NCBI GenBank assembly: GCA_905221605.1
Contig: CAJNDS010002501.1
Span: 113,501-177,500 of the forward strand
Direction of reading: 5' to 3'
Length of the DNA stretch: 64,000 bases
Origin: Symbiodinium natans
Taxonomy: Eukaryota > Sar > Dinophyceae > Suessiales > Symbiodiniaceae
In this document: positions 1 to 10,871 of the stretch, piece by piece
How positions within the stretch are numbered: position 1 is the stretch's first letter
Layout: the number at the start of each line of letters is the position of its first letter
Made by a program: the position numbers and the translations under genes
Notes under the pieces: model-generated
What the model saw: the letters and a program-made list of their open reading frames with translations, nothing else
What the model was told of the DNA's origin: nothing
The model's database searches: none

Positions 1-766
1 AGTACATATCATCTTCTTAAAAAACTTCTGGGGTTTAGATTCATGATTCGGTTGCCGTATTCTGTCGTTGGCAGAGCATTTGGCATGCAGTCTCCAACAT
101 GTTGGGTCCCAAGGCCTGAAGCCTTGGCGTCCCCCCCAAAAAAACAAAAAACATCATATCTGAGATTCTAAGTACGGGCCCTTCATCTGAACCCTTATAT
201 ACACGCTAAATAAGAAGGGCCCATACTTCGGATCTCTAGTAGCAGGGGTAAGCGACCATACGAAGGGCCCATGAATCAAACCTCAGCTCATCCAGGAGGT
301 TCGGTGACTAGGACTGAGATGCCTTGTTCCGCATTCAAGACTGAAACTTCCGGCTTTGGTCTTGAGAACTTGAGGCGACTTTAGGCCGAATACTAGCCCT
401 AAACCCTAAACCCAAACCCTGAACCCTAAAACCCAGATAGGGCCCGCACCCAGTTCGTCTTGAAGGGCGGGGTGCTTCGCCTTGGAAGCCACAAATTCAT
501 CAATCCAAAAAGCTCAAGGGCACGGGCGTCGAGGATTGTGCTCCTGCATTTGCATCGCAAGCTTTCGCAGTTCGTAGGTAATAAAGCCCCAAATACATGT
601 TACAGCCCGCAACACACAAAAACGAAAGGGTTTTCAGGTTTAGGGTTTAGGGTGGATAGTCTGTGACCCAGACAAACTGACAGCCGTTAACCCCCTCAAG
701 CCCCAAGAGGCTCCAGAAGCCCCAAAACCCCTTAGGGTTTAGGGTTTAGGGTTTAGGGTTTAGGGT

Positions 767-812
<46 letters not shown>

Positions 813-2636
813 GGTTTAGGGTTTAGGGTTTAGGGCTCAACCTAAACCCTAAAGCCCTAAACGAGCCCAGGCTGTCTCAAACACCCCAAAACCAAAACCC
901 TGAAGCCGCTGAAACCTAAACCCTCAACCGCCAACCCTAAGAAACCCTGAACCCTGAACCCTGAACCCTAAACCCTAAACCCTAAACCCTAAACCCTAAA
1001 CCCTACCAAATCCCAGCTCTCCATCTTCACCAGGCCTAACTGCCACGGCTGGGGCCCGCCGCCGGAGGCTGGGAAGTGAGGCAGACTTCGGCAAGGGGCG
1101 TGTAGCCTGCCAGCGATGCTTTGGGCTTGAGGGGCCCTTTCGATTAGGGTTTAGGGTTTAGGGTTTAGGGTTTAGGGTTTAGGGCTTAGGGTTTAGGGTT
1201 TAGGGTTTAGGGTTTAGGGCTAGGAAGGCAAGGCTGCAAGGCCTAGTCCAGGAAACGGAAAGGTGAGGGTTAAGCCTCACCGTCTGTCCTGGACAGGCCA
1301 ACGGACATCGGCCTTGTTTACGACAACGTCAGTACTCGGCCTAAGGGATGGCCGGCACCCAGAACACCTTTAGCGTAGCTAAAGTATAACCCCAAATCGT
1401 AACCCTTTTCCTCTGGACGTGGTTCAGGGTTTTGGGTTCAGGGTTTGCCGGCCCCCGCCCCCCGGGGGCCCCCTGGCGAAGGCAGGCGGGTTGCTCAATT
1501 TAGGGTTTTTGAGGGATTTTCGAACCCAGAACTCCCGGGCCAAGGGCCCCCGCCACGGCCCCCCGGGCCAAGGACCCCCGAACCCAAGCGCCCCCAGGGC
1601 CAAGCCCCAACCCAAGTAACCTTGGCCCAAATCGCTGAGGCAGGAGTTCGGCCCAAGGGCCCTCCGACCTGCCTTAGGCCAAGCGCCCCCAAGCCAAGGC
1701 GTATCCGGGCCAAGGGCCCCCGGCCCCGGGCCCAGACCCAGCCCCGCAATGGTTTTGTGGGTCAAAGGCCAAAGGCCCCCCGGACAAGGGGCAGCGGCCC
1801 CTAATTCAGGGCGAGATCCAGGAAGCCTTTACGGGCCCTGACGTGCCAAAAGCCCGAAAAGGGCCGAGGCTACCCCGAACCCCAGCTTAAACCCTAACAC
1901 CGCAAAACCCTGCGAAGGCCTTCAAGCAAATAAGGGCCTCTACGGGCCCTAACATGCCGAAGGCCCGAAAAGGGCCGAGGCTACCCCGAACCCCAGCTTA
2001 AACCCTAGCGATTGAAATACTCATTGGCGAAAAAAAACTAATAGGTTCCCTGACCTTCAAATGAATAAAGCCTCTACGGCCCCTGACACGCCGAAGGTCC
2101 GAACAGGGCCCCGAGAGACCCCAAGAGCCACCAAAAGGCTTCAAAAGACTTCAAACGGCCCCCTAAAAGAAGGGGGGGGGGACCCCAGGATGCCTGTACC
2201 CGCAATGAAGAATGCGATTTTTTTGTACTGAAATCGATGGTTTTGGGCACCCCTTCATTTTACCCCGGAAGGGCCAGGAAAGCCCCCAAGAAGCCCCCAA
2301 AAGGCCCCAAGAGCCACCAAAAGGCTTCAGGCCCTTAAAAGGGGAATCCAGGAGCAGGCACAAAGGGTTTCCCTGACCTTCAAATAAATAAGGGCCTCTA
2401 CGGGCCCTGACACGCCGAAGGCCCGAAAAGGGCCGAGGCGCCCCAACCCCAGCTTAAACTCTAACAGCGCAACTTTAAAAACATCAAAGCAAGCATCAGG
2501 GCACAAGAAAATAAATTCCATAAACCCTAAACCCTAATCGAGTATAGTTTGGGTGGCCGGGGTGGGTTGACGGGCAACGCGAGTGCGCGGCCCGGGGTGT
2601 TTCACACCCGAGCGCGCGCCCTCCCCTGACACACCG
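1..2636. other. Host repeat-rich region, no supported gene
   Basis: Scattered telomere-like arrays (about 732-835 with a TTGAGGG sub-block, 941-1006, 1144-1219) in GC-rich filler. From 1445 to 1800 there are imperfect GGGCCAAGGGCCCCC-type repeats; open frames there on both strands are compositional. A degenerate repeat recurs at 1823-1898, 1926-2007, about 2060-2115 and 2371-2465 (core ACGGGCCCTGACACGCCGAA). Confidence 0.6.
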
Positions 2637-2830
2637 TAAACCCTAAACCCTAAACCTTAAACCCTAAACCCTAAACCCTAAACCCTAAACCCTAAACCCT
2701 AAACCCTAAACCCTAAACCCTAAACCCTAAACCCTAAACCCTAACCCTAAACCCTATAAACCCTATAAACCCTATAAACCCTATAAACCCTATAAACCCT
2801 ATAAACCCTATAAACCCTATAAACCCTAAA
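2637..2830 (+). repeat. CCCTAAA array switching to a CCCTATAAA array
   Basis: About 16 CCCTAAA heptamers followed by about nine copies of a 9-bp variant CCCTATAAA. The sharp switch shows local spread of a variant unit. Confidence 0.9.
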
Positions 2831-4206
2831 GGCTACCTAGTCAGCTACTAAGGTGCACATTTATCCAGCCTGGTTTTGCGCGGCCGCTGCTTCAGGACCT
2901 GGCATTGGAGGCTAGGATTGGTGTAGTTCAAGAGACTAAAGTAAGGGCCCTAAACCCTAAACCCTAAACCCTAAACCCTAAACCGTTATTAGGGCTATGT
3001 AGGGGAATGCGATTGAGGGTCCCTTCCAGGGTCCCTCCTTATGCCCCTCAAGTAGTTTGGTTCAGAGGCCCTTGCCGAAAGCCCCGGCGTCTGCTTCGCT
3101 GCTGCTCACAGGGATGCGCCCCCTCACCCCCAAACCGTAAACCCGAAACCGTATACCTAAACTGTAGTGTAGCCTTTGTATTGTATAGGCTCTTAACGGA
3201 TCCCAACCTTCTCAACGAAGAAGGAATGAGGATGCCTCCGTTACAAGAACCCGAAACCCGAAACCCGAAACCCTAAACCCCAAACCCCACAACCACAAAA
3301 CCCAACCACTAAGCTGCGACTCCCAGTTCTGAGGGCGCTTTTTCCATTTCCAGAATCGGGTTTAGGGTTTAGGGTTTAGGGTTTAGGGTTTAGGAATCAA
3401 TCCACTTCTTCCAATATGATATACCCATCTGAGCGGTCTACTTTGCGGGGTGCTGCAAGTATATGAGAAGTTTGGGCTCATGGTAAAGCCCAAGACCCTA
3501 AACCCTAAACCCTAAACCCTAAACCCTAAACCCTAAACCCTAAACCCTAAACCCTGATGAGGGGGCTTTGTTTTCAAGCTGCGCAGGGATTCGGTCTCGT
3601 GCTCGGCTTCTCCAGCCCTCGCGCCGGCGCGAGCATGCCATGCTGCTCAGTATCTCGGCGGTGTTGGAAATCCGAGAGAAGGGGCTGCGGGCTTCTGGTA
3701 CCCTAAACCCTATCTAAAGCCTACACCCTAAACCCTAAACCCTAAACCCTAAACCCTAAACCCTAAACCCTGAACCCTGAACCCTGAACCCTAAACCCAA
3801 CTAAAGCCTAAACCCTACCAGGCTTCGGATTCGGGGCTTGCGGTGCAAGCCCTCGATTGCCTAAGCTCATTTCAGGCCTGCACCTCCCAAACCCCACAGC
3901 CTCAATCCCAATGAGGACCAAAGGTTTCGGGTTTAGGGCCAGTCCCTAGCAAACACTCCAGGAATGCGAGGCCTGCAAGGACAAAAGAACTGCGATGGAG
4001 CCTTTGAGCAAAAGCCCTGGAAGCCTCCAAGCCCGGAACTGCAACCTCCGAAACCCTGAACCCTAAGGCCCTACAACCTCGAAAGCCGAAACCCCAAAAG
4101 CCCTAGCGCTAAACCCTAAGCCCCTAGGTTTTGGGCCAAAAAACCCTAAACACGAACCCCTGATGCCTAACATGGCCCTAAAAGCCATACGCCCTATGAC
4201 GCACTG
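2831..4206. other. Host intergenic with short telomere-like arrays
   Basis: Arrays at about 2949-2985, 3359-3393, 3493-3556 and 3726-3800, separated by 100-300 bp of unique-looking sequence. No protein signature seen. Confidence 0.55.
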
Positions 4207-4593
4207 AACGCTAGCCTTATGACTTTCATTTGTGGTAAACACTGTGGCCATCTTGGAAAGAATTTTTTAGTGTTTTTCGAGTGATTTTGAAGTGATTCTT
4301 GATAGTGATTGTTTTCAAGGGTCGCTCCGAGATCACCCCGAAAGCGCTCCGAAAGCGCTCCGAAATCGCTCCAAAATCGCTCCAAGATCACTCCGAAATC
4401 GCTCCACGCCCTGGAAAAAGCTTGAATCTCGCGCAAACCAATTTTTTTCTAGCGTCATTCCAAAATTCCGAATCACTCCGAAATCGCTCCAAAATCACTC
4501 CACAAAATCACTCCGAAATCGCTCCAAAATCGCTAGAGAATTAAAGTGATCATCTACAATGTTTACCACAGAATGAACGTCTTAACGCTAGCC
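4207..4593. mobile_element. Mutator-like MITE with 11-bp internal repeats
   Basis: Outer direct repeat AACGCTAGCC (4207-4216 and 4584-4593) would be a 10-bp target duplication, as made by Mutator-type transposases. Inside are imperfect inverted ends sharing GTGGTAAACA (left) and TGTTTACCAC (right). The core holds 11-bp units around GAAATCGCTCC at about 4325-4405 and 4465-4536. No transposase. GCTAGC is itself palindromic, so the boundary is not certain. Confidence 0.6.
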
Positions 4594-5400
4594 AAACCCT
4601 AAACACTATAAATTCTAAACCCTAAACAAGCTCTAAACCCTCTACACCCTCTAAACCCTCTAAACCCTAAACCCTAATTAAACCCCAAGCCCTAAGCCTT
4701 AAGCCCTACAACACCCTAAAAACCCGAAAAACCCTGAAAAAACCCCAAAAAAACCCTAAAAAACACCAACAAACCCGAAGCCAGGTTGCCAGGGCTCCAG
4801 TCTTGGCCGGATTTTGCGTTGAAAACTGCTCCGCAGAAGGAGCCCAGGGAGGCCCTTGTTCCTCCTTCAGGGAAGGGTTGGGGGGTTTAGGGTTTAGGGT
4901 TTATAAGGTTTAGGGTTTAGGGTTTAGGGTTTGGGGTTTGGGGGTTAGGGTTTTCTGCAGTATGGCGCAGATGATGTGAAGATTAGGATGCACCAGAGGC
5001 TCGACAGCTGCATCAGGGGGCCTGGCCAGCACCTTTCTTCCACCCCACACCGTGCCAGCGGGCACCCTAACCTTTTCCTTTTAGAGGGTTTAGGCCTAAA
5101 CCCACACCCTAAACCCTAAACCCTAAACCCTAAGCCCTAAACCCCAAACCCTAAACCCCAAACCCCAAACCCCAAACCCTAAACCCTAAACCCACCTAAA
5201 CCCCAAACCCTAAACCCCAGGTCAAGGGGGGTCCATGGGCTGCCTGCACCCCGTGGCCTGGGACCCTTTCGGGAGCAGTACCGGTCCCGAGTGAAGGGGG
5301 GGGGGGGTTTAGTTTTAGGGTTTAGGGTTTAGGGTTTAGGGTTTAGGGTTTAGGGTTTAGGGTTTAGGGTTTAGGGTTTAGGGTTTAGGGGTAGGGAAGC
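4594..5400. other. Host intergenic with telomere-like arrays
   Basis: Arrays at about 4885-4945 and 5100-5220, and a longer one at 5315-5391 after a G tract. No gene seen. Confidence 0.55.
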
Positions 5401-5830
5401 CATCCTTCTTCTGCGTAGATTTGCTTGTCGTCTCCCTGAAGAACCTCTTTAAAGCAGCTTCAGCATCATCAGCCGAAATCTGGTTCCAGGTTCTTAAGGT
5501 AGGCTGTCATCATTTCCCACCATCCTGATCACCCAGCTCTCCTCATCCCAATCTCCTGCCTCACCGTGTGAAGCCTTACGTACACATGAATTGCAGGAAC
5601 TCGCCTTACAGCTCTTCGACCCCGCACCCACGTCCCAGTGCGTGGAACGAGGCTCTCGCGACCCCAGTTGCCGCGGCTGGTCTTCTGCAGCTGGCACAAG
5701 CCATCGACATAGCTCTGTACAACTTTCTGCGTAATGGTAGAGAGGGAATTTATGGGGATGACTAGCAAGTATGGGGTACATTGGTATTTTACTCAGTCAG
5801 GCTATCCGCATTAATCACTTCCTCCCGGAT

Positions 5831-6112
5831 TTAGCCCATGAAGAAGCCGTGTGTCACTGCTTGCACGGGCTGCCGGCAGAAGGGGCACGGCTGGCCCCAC
5901 AGCTGTTGCCGGCATCCTTGGCAAAGCGCGTGACCGCATGGAGCCAACACAACCAGGGCACGATCTTCATGACAAACGCCACAGGAGCCGACGAAGCCGG
6001 AACTGTCGCCACGTGCACCTGCCGGCTCCTGGCAAGGAACTGCGGCAGGACCATCCCAGGAAACGGTGACTTTGAAGCAGCTCATATTCATGCCGTCAGT
6101 AAAAGGCTCCAT
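5831..6112 (-). CDS. RING-finger (C3HC4) protein fragment or exon
   Basis: 93 codons from the first Met. Cysteines and histidine at 44, 47, 59, 61 (His), 64, 67, 76 and 79 give C-x2-C-x11-C-x-H-x2-C-x2-C-x8-C-P-x-C, a complete C3HC4 RING close to those at the C-terminus of IAP/neuralized-type E3 ubiquitin ligases. The domain ends only about 14 residues before the stop, as in those families. An in-frame stop lies just upstream of the Met, so it may be the last exon of a spliced gene or a gene remnant. The neighbouring 6137-6514 frame gives no recognisable domain. It is the only host protein signature I can support. Confidence 0.6.
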   Translation of the reverse strand: MEPFTDGMNMSCFKVTVSWDGPAAVPCQEPAGARGDSSGFVGSCGVCHEDRALVVLAPCGHALCQGCRQQLWGQPCPFCRQPVQAVTHGFFMG

Positions 6113-6480
6113 GTCAAGACGGCTAAAGCCATGGTTCTATAAAGCCTGCAGCAGGGCCTGGCGCAAGAAGTCAGCAACCGGCTGTCCAAGTTCAAGCTGC
6201 AAATGCGACGTTTTGGGCAATGGCAAACTCACGCAATTCGTAGAGAATTCCGCACGCCAACTCGCAGCCTCGCAGGCTTCTCCACGCGAGCCACAGATGC
6301 GGCAACCCACTCCTTGACCTCTTGTCGCTCCTCCACGATTAACCGCTCCCGTGAGGCCAGGCTCTGTTGCTGCAGGCGCTGCGCGAAGGACGTCATCGAG
6401 CCCTGCTACTAGGAGGCCTCTCCTAAGCCGGCCGAGGCCGCAAACTCCCCAAAATCCTGAGAACAACCACACCAAGCCTG

Positions 6481-6555
6481 GGTAGCCCAGTAACCACACG
6501 ATCATAAAGGGCAACGTTTTTGGGGGTTGGCAAAAAAGGGTACCCCTGGGCTACC
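6481..6555. mobile_element. MITE family A, copy 1 (short)
   Basis: Starts GGTAGCCCAGTAACC and ends CTGGGCTACC, imperfect inverted ends. Same family as 7190-7300, 34771-34878, 52211-52319 and 55556-55690. Confidence 0.65.
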
Positions 6556-7189
6556 GAGAGCCCCAACACCCTAAACCCTAAACCCTAAACCCTAAACCCG
6601 ACTCACACCCTGGAGCTTCAGGGTCCACAGCTACCGCAACTCCTTGGGCCGCGGGGCGGAGTGCATCGAGAGACCCTCTTCATTGGTAGGGCTTCGGGTT
6701 TAGGCTTTAACTAGAGCCTAAACCCTAAACCCTAAACCCTAAACCCAGAACCCTAAACCCCAAACCCTGAACCCAGAACCCAGAACCCTAACCCCCAATC
6801 CCTAAACCCTAAACCCTAAACCCTGAACCCTAGACCCTGAACCCTAAACCCTAAACCCTAAACCCTAGTCCCTCCTCAAGAGCTTGGAGTTGCTTAAGGA
6901 GATATTTCATGATAATGGCAACGAAAAAACGGGGCCCAAATTTAGGGTTTAGGGTTTAGGGTTTAGGGTTTAGGGTTTAGGGTTTAGGGTTTAGGGTTTA
7001 GGGTTTAGGGTTTAGGGTTTAGGGTTGTACAATTTATATAGGGACCCTAAGGGGATCAGTTTAATTCTTCCAACCCTTTTTTTTCCTTTTGAAGGTCGGT
7101 CTGGAGGAGGCCAGCAACTGAAACATGGTCACGATGATTGCAAGGTGCTCTTTGTTTTATGAACTTCTCCAGCAGGTTAAGCATAGCTT
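6556..7189. other. Host intergenic with telomere-like arrays
   Basis: Arrays at about 6569-6598, 6717-6870 (with degenerate units) and a clean TTTAGGG block at 6941-7026. No gene seen. Confidence 0.55.
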
Positions 7190-7300
7190 CGTAGCCCAGT
7201 AACCATATTATCATAAGGGCACCCTGTTTTGTTGGTTGCTGACTTTTAAAGGGAAGCCAGAACCAAAAAACAAGGGCAAAGGGTACCACTGGGCTGCCAA
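7190..7300. mobile_element. MITE family A, copy 2
   Basis: GTAGCCCAGTAACCATATTA at the left and GGGTACCACTGGGCTGCC at the right, about 110 bp, AT-rich centre. Confidence 0.7.
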
Positions 7301-7415
7301 GATAGTCTAGAGTCGCCTCGCAGTGTCTGCGAGGATGCCCTGTTTGTCCTCATCCAGAGCAATGCCCCGTGAGGATGTCCGGCTCACGTTCGGCCATCTT
7401 GGTGATCTTTACGGG

Positions 7416-7572
7416 GTTTAGGGTTTAGGGTTTAGGGTTTAAGGGTTTAGGGTTTAGGGTTTAGGGTTTAAGGGTTTAAGGGTTTAAGGGTTTAAGGGTT
7501 TAAGGGTTTAAGGGTTTAAGGGTTTAAGGGTTTAAGGGTTTAAGGGTTTAAGGGTTTAAGGGTTTAAGGGTT
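7416..7572 (+). repeat. TTTAGGG array switching to TTTAAGGG
   Basis: A few heptamers, then at least 15 copies of an 8-bp variant TTTAAGGG. Confidence 0.9.
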
Positions 7573-7915
7573 CCGACGCGCCTGCAGCCTCAGCGACCCC
7601 GCGAAATTTGCTTTGTTTGTTCGTGATGAGATCTGTAGGCCACTGGGTGGCTTCCGACACAGACCCCTGAAGCTTGAATCAATGGGTGTAGGGTTTAGGG
7701 TTTAGGGTTTAGGGTCACGAGCTCCTTGACCCTGGTCAGCTCAAGACATCCGTCAAAGACCGGCGCCACTGATCGGTCCGCGACAGATTCTTGGCAAACT
7801 TCTGCTCCAAGACCGTTTCCTGTGCAGAGCCCAAGACCCTCCTGGTACTTCTTAACCAACAGGGTTTAGGGCTTAGGGTTTAGGGTTTGGGGGCTTAGGG
7901 TTTAGGGGTCAGGGT
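7573..7915. other. Host intergenic
   Basis: Unique-looking GC-rich sequence with short TTTAGGG runs near 7686-7712 and 7860-7910. Nothing else seen. Confidence 0.5.
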
Positions 7916-8056
7916 ACTTATTCACTAGTTATAACTCTACCTATAACCAACTTACAAGACCCTTAAGTTCCCTAATATGGTTATCAGCAAATTACAGTTA
8001 TACGTACAGCTATAGTTTGTTACTAAGTACCATGAACATCATGAACCTCCAAGTAA
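7916..8056. mobile_element. MITE family B, degenerate copy
   Basis: Contains GTACTTATT near the left, the central CCCTAATATGGTTAT-type segment and ends AAGTACCATGAACATCATGAACCTCCAAGTA. Compare the full copy at 43651-43868. Confidence 0.6.
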
Positions 8057-8914
8057 ACCCTGAACCCGATACCTATACAAACCCCGCATGCAGAAACGAA
8101 GGCCTAAACCCTAAACCCTAAACCCTAAACCCTAAACCCTAAACCCTACACCCTAAACCCCCACATCTCCTTAGGCCAGGAAAATGCTCAATCAGCTACA
8201 ACTCCGACGCAACCTTTTAAGAAACACCCCAGCCTTTCGGTGCCAGTCTAGTCCCCCCACACACTCCCCTAAACCCTAAACCCTAAACCCTAAACCCTAA
8301 ACCCTAAACACAAGAGCATTCTGGCTCTTCGCTCCCTTAAAGCGTTATGTAGTCTGGGGTATACGAGGTACCAAACTCCATCATCACCTACTAAGAACTA
8401 GTAAGTTAGACAATGATGCCCTCTCTCAACAAAAAAAACGGGGTTCAGGGGGCTCGTGTTTGGGGGTTCAGCCTACACAATCGAGGGGTGTCCAGGGTTT
8501 ATTGGGTCAGCGGCATGGGTTAGGGCTTCTAGGGTGGTTTAAGGGTCCGTGTACCCCATTGTCTTGTGCTGGGGCCCCCTGCAATCATGCCTTAAAGCCC
8601 ACGTAACTAGTGCAAGCCCTAAACTCTAAACCCTAAACCCGAAACCCTAAACCCAGGAAGCCTGCAGAAATTGCCGCAGCCGCTTCCCGCCAAACCACTC
8701 CAGGGCCCCATCGCCAAAGATTTCCGCCACAGGCATGTCCAAGTGGTCTTCTCCGATCACCTGTGGGTTTTGGGTTTAGGGATCAGGGCTTCGGGCTTAG
8801 GGTTTAGGCTCGGGCTTAGGGGTGTGATGCATATCCCCCAAACAACACCCAATATATGATCCCGGCTCTCGGTTCGCCAGCCCCCCCCCCCCCTCCCCAT
8901 GGTATCCCCCCCCC
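8057..8914. other. Host flank left of the provirus
   Basis: Arrays at about 8103-8160 and 8269-8308, filler, and a C tract (8880-8893) next to the insertion site. No gene seen. Confidence 0.55.
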
Positions 8915-8919
8915 CAAAG
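8915..8919. repeat. Target-site duplication CAAAG, left
   Basis: CAAAG immediately precedes the AG that starts the left terminal repeat, and it recurs immediately after the right repeat. A duplication of 5-6 bp is what retrovirus-type (rve) integrases produce. Confidence 0.75.
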
Positions 8920-9677
8920 AGTTAGTGGATACCATTTCCATTTTCATTTGGCACCACCCGATGCCCCCCCCCCCCCACGGCCAAACACCAATTTTCAATC
9001 ATTTTTACACCTCATTTTTTCAATCCGCATACCAATTACAGTAAAAATCATTGAAATCTTCCTAGAAAAATTCAACCAGCATACCAACGCAAAAATCTTC
9101 ATTTTTTCAAAATTTTACCTCATTTTTGACCAAAATGAAAGCGCTAACCACTTTCACCAAAAACATTAATTTCGCATTTTCTACAAGCATACCAAAACCA
9201 TATTTTCACCTCAAAAATGTCAATTTTTACCCCTACATTTTTGCTACTCATCCGTTTCATATACTAAACCAGTCAAAGTATTTTCAACAATTTTTGAACT
9301 ATTTTGAAAGCACCTAAACATTTCACCCAAAACTTCACTCAATAATCCAAACTCAGATATTAAAAATGAAAATGGAAGTGGTCTTCTCTAATGATATATC
9401 GCAAAAAACAAATTATTTTCTCATTTCAACACAGACCTTTTTCAACAAGCATAACAACAACATTTTTCACTTTCAAACACTTCAATTTCAACCCCGTAAG
9501 TTTTGCTACTCCTTCGTTTCAACCATTAACCCACAAGATGAAACCACCAGAAGACCCACACCAACACCCCCATAGAAAAAACCCATATTCCCAACCCGAA
9601 AACCCTAACCCTTGAAAATGGAAATGGTATTCTCTAATAAAATAACAATAATAGGAATAAGGTTTGGGGATAAGGTA
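8920..9677 (+). repeat. Left terminal inverted repeat of the PLV
   Basis: About 758 bp matching the reverse complement of 31833-32586, with only a handful of substitutions and a C-tract length difference noticed by eye. It starts AGTTAGTGGATACC. Three copies of a TGAAAATGGAARTGGT motif occur: the terminal one inverted (8931-8949), then 9364-9382 and 9613-9628. The interior is made of diverged repeats; ACAAGCATA-containing segments recur about 260 bp apart. Short open frames here are mirrored in the other repeat and have low-complexity products, so I do not call genes. Confidence 0.92.
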
Positions 9678-9751
9678 GTAACCAAAAGCGCAAAAACATT
9701 CGTGTAATTTCGCCTGTTCCCCTTTAGGTGCTGTATCTAATCTAAATTAGA

Positions 9752-9814
9752 CTGTTCACCTAGTTGGGGGGTTGCTGTTCACCTAGTCGGGTGGTTGCTG
9801 TTCACCTGTTCCCC
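9752..9814 (+). repeat. 23-bp tandem repeat near the left end
   Basis: Two full units and one partial unit, each beginning CTGTTCACCT. They lie just inside the terminal repeat. Possible protein-binding iterons, but the function is not shown. Confidence 0.6.
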
Positions 9815-9980
9815 TTTTTCGCTTCCCGCCACCTAAATAAGGGATTTTTAGCTCATTTTTGACCACCCAAAACCCCAACTCGGGCCTCCAAATCCCAGTT
9901 TTAGGAACACCAAACAGCCAATTTTAGGAACACCATAAAGAAGCAGGTTACTGAATTTTGGGGTTTAGGATGGCTACAAA

Positions 9981-10011
9981 CATAACATTATATGTAATTA
10001 ATAATGTTATG
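9981..10011. terminator. Hairpin in the left arm
   Basis: Perfect 11-bp stem CATAACATTAT/ATAATGTTATG with a 9-nt loop. It lies about 120 bp beyond the stop of the minus-strand GIY-YIG gene and resembles the gene-end hairpins elsewhere in the element. Confidence 0.45.
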
Positions 10012-10133
10012 GTTGTTAAATTATAGCGAAAACACATACTCTACATACTCCATAATTTCTTCGGTTGTTGTATTGTAATAACCCCTCCAACCTACCAGCC
10101 AAAAATCAAAACATTCGCGTATTATTTCCTTAA

Positions 10134-10871
10134 CTATAACGTCTGTAAATGCTTCAGAGACAGCCTATGTCGAGCTAAATTATCCCTGCTTATATAACAA
10201 CCACATTCACATAACACGCGTTGGGTTTTTCGTGCTCTAATTTTTTCTTGGTTCATTAACCTATATTGTTTGTTTGTTTCCTTGAGTTTTTCTTGGTTCT
10301 GCTCACGCCACAGTTTGTTTTGCTCACTAATGGCTTGTTTATTTTTCTCTTTGTATAGCTTGTCGCTTTCGGCCTTCTCTCGTTTGTGGCTTTCTCTGTA
10401 TGCCTTCTCTTTTTCTTTAAGCTTTTCCGCATTCTGCTGTCTGTATTTCTTGGCATACTCTAGTCTTTGTTCTTGTGTGTCTTTGTAGTATTCCTTTTGC
10501 TTCCTCCCCGCAATTAGTTTATTTACGCATTCAGCGTTCTTAATATGGTATCCTTCTCTTGCTGTCAGTTCTTCCTTGGATATACAGGGGTAGTTTTCAA
10601 TCAGTTCAATTTTACAATTTTGCATTCCGAACTCGTCAAAAATGTCAAAGCAAGATGTCCGTTGGGCATCATTATTAAAATAGCGTTTGTAAGAGTTGCG
10701 GTGCTTGGCCATCCTGTTGGAAAGCGTTTCGGTCGTTGAGCCTATATAACATTTGTTGTATCCCTTGTCTATTAGCTTGTAGATTTTTCCTTTCGTGTAT
10801 TTGCTTTCTTCCATAAATGTTATTGCGAATATCTCTTTAATGGTCTTTTCTTCACCATTTAACACCTTCAT
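10134..10871 (-). CDS. GIY-YIG endonuclease with C-terminal zinc finger (copy 1)
   Basis: 245 aa. A GIY-YIG nuclease domain starts near residue 28: GKIYKLI, then CYIGSTT, the catalytic-type Arg region SNRMAKHR, and the AREGYHIK glutamate segment. A Lys/Glu/Gln/Tyr-rich repetitive linker follows (about residues 115-210). The tail is a C-x-C-G finger with His-x3-His-like spacing (CECGCY...RHRLSLKH). GIY-YIG enzymes cut DNA and often spread as homing nucleases. The start overlaps the integrase stop by 4 nt (ATGA); an internal Met at residue 20 (MEESKY) would also keep the whole domain. Two paralogues with the same layout occur at 25236-25955 and 28675-29268. Confidence 0.85.
   Translation of the reverse strand: MKVLNGEEKTIKEIFAITFMEESKYTKGKIYKLIDKGYNKCYIGSTTETLSNRMAKHRNSYKRYFNNDAQRTSCFDIFDEFGMQNCKIELIENYPCISKEELTAREGYHIKNAECVNKLIAGRKQKEYYKDTQEQRLEYAKKYRQQNAEKLKEKEKAYRESHKREKAESDKLYKEKNKQAISEQNKLWREQNQEKLKETNKQYRLMNQEKIRARKTQRVLCECGCYISRDNLARHRLSLKHLQTL

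Larger units (their letters stand above)
9678..10133. other. Non-coding left arm of the PLV
   Basis: No gene between the terminal repeat and the first nuclease. It holds two exact-length 23-bp units starting CTGTTCACCTAG (9752-9774, 9775-9797) plus a partial third (9798-9814), a TTTTAGGAACACCA direct repeat near 9900-9935, and an 11-bp perfect stem at 9981-9991/10001-10011. Confidence 0.6.

Noticed and set aside
1424-1804. Overlapping Pro/Gly/Arg-rich open frames on both strands
   Set aside because: They arise from GGGCCAAGGGCCCCC-type repeats; all frames are low complexity and no domain is visible.
2637-2830. A true chromosome end
   Set aside because: Arrays are short, occur in both orientations, and have unique sequence on both sides, so they are interstitial.
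4325-4536. Regular short repeats that look CRISPR-like
   Set aside because: 11-bp direct tandem units without unique spacers, in a eukaryotic MITE; not a CRISPR array.
8856-9615. Short open frames in the left terminal repeat, mirrored on the right
   Set aside because: Products are Phe/His/Asn-rich repeats of AT-rich DNA, and frames differ between repeats only through C-tract length. No sign of selection for protein.
10256-10739. Plus-strand frames opposite the GIY-YIG gene
   Set aside because: Antisense shadows of a gene with clear nuclease motifs; products are Ser/Phe/Cys-rich.
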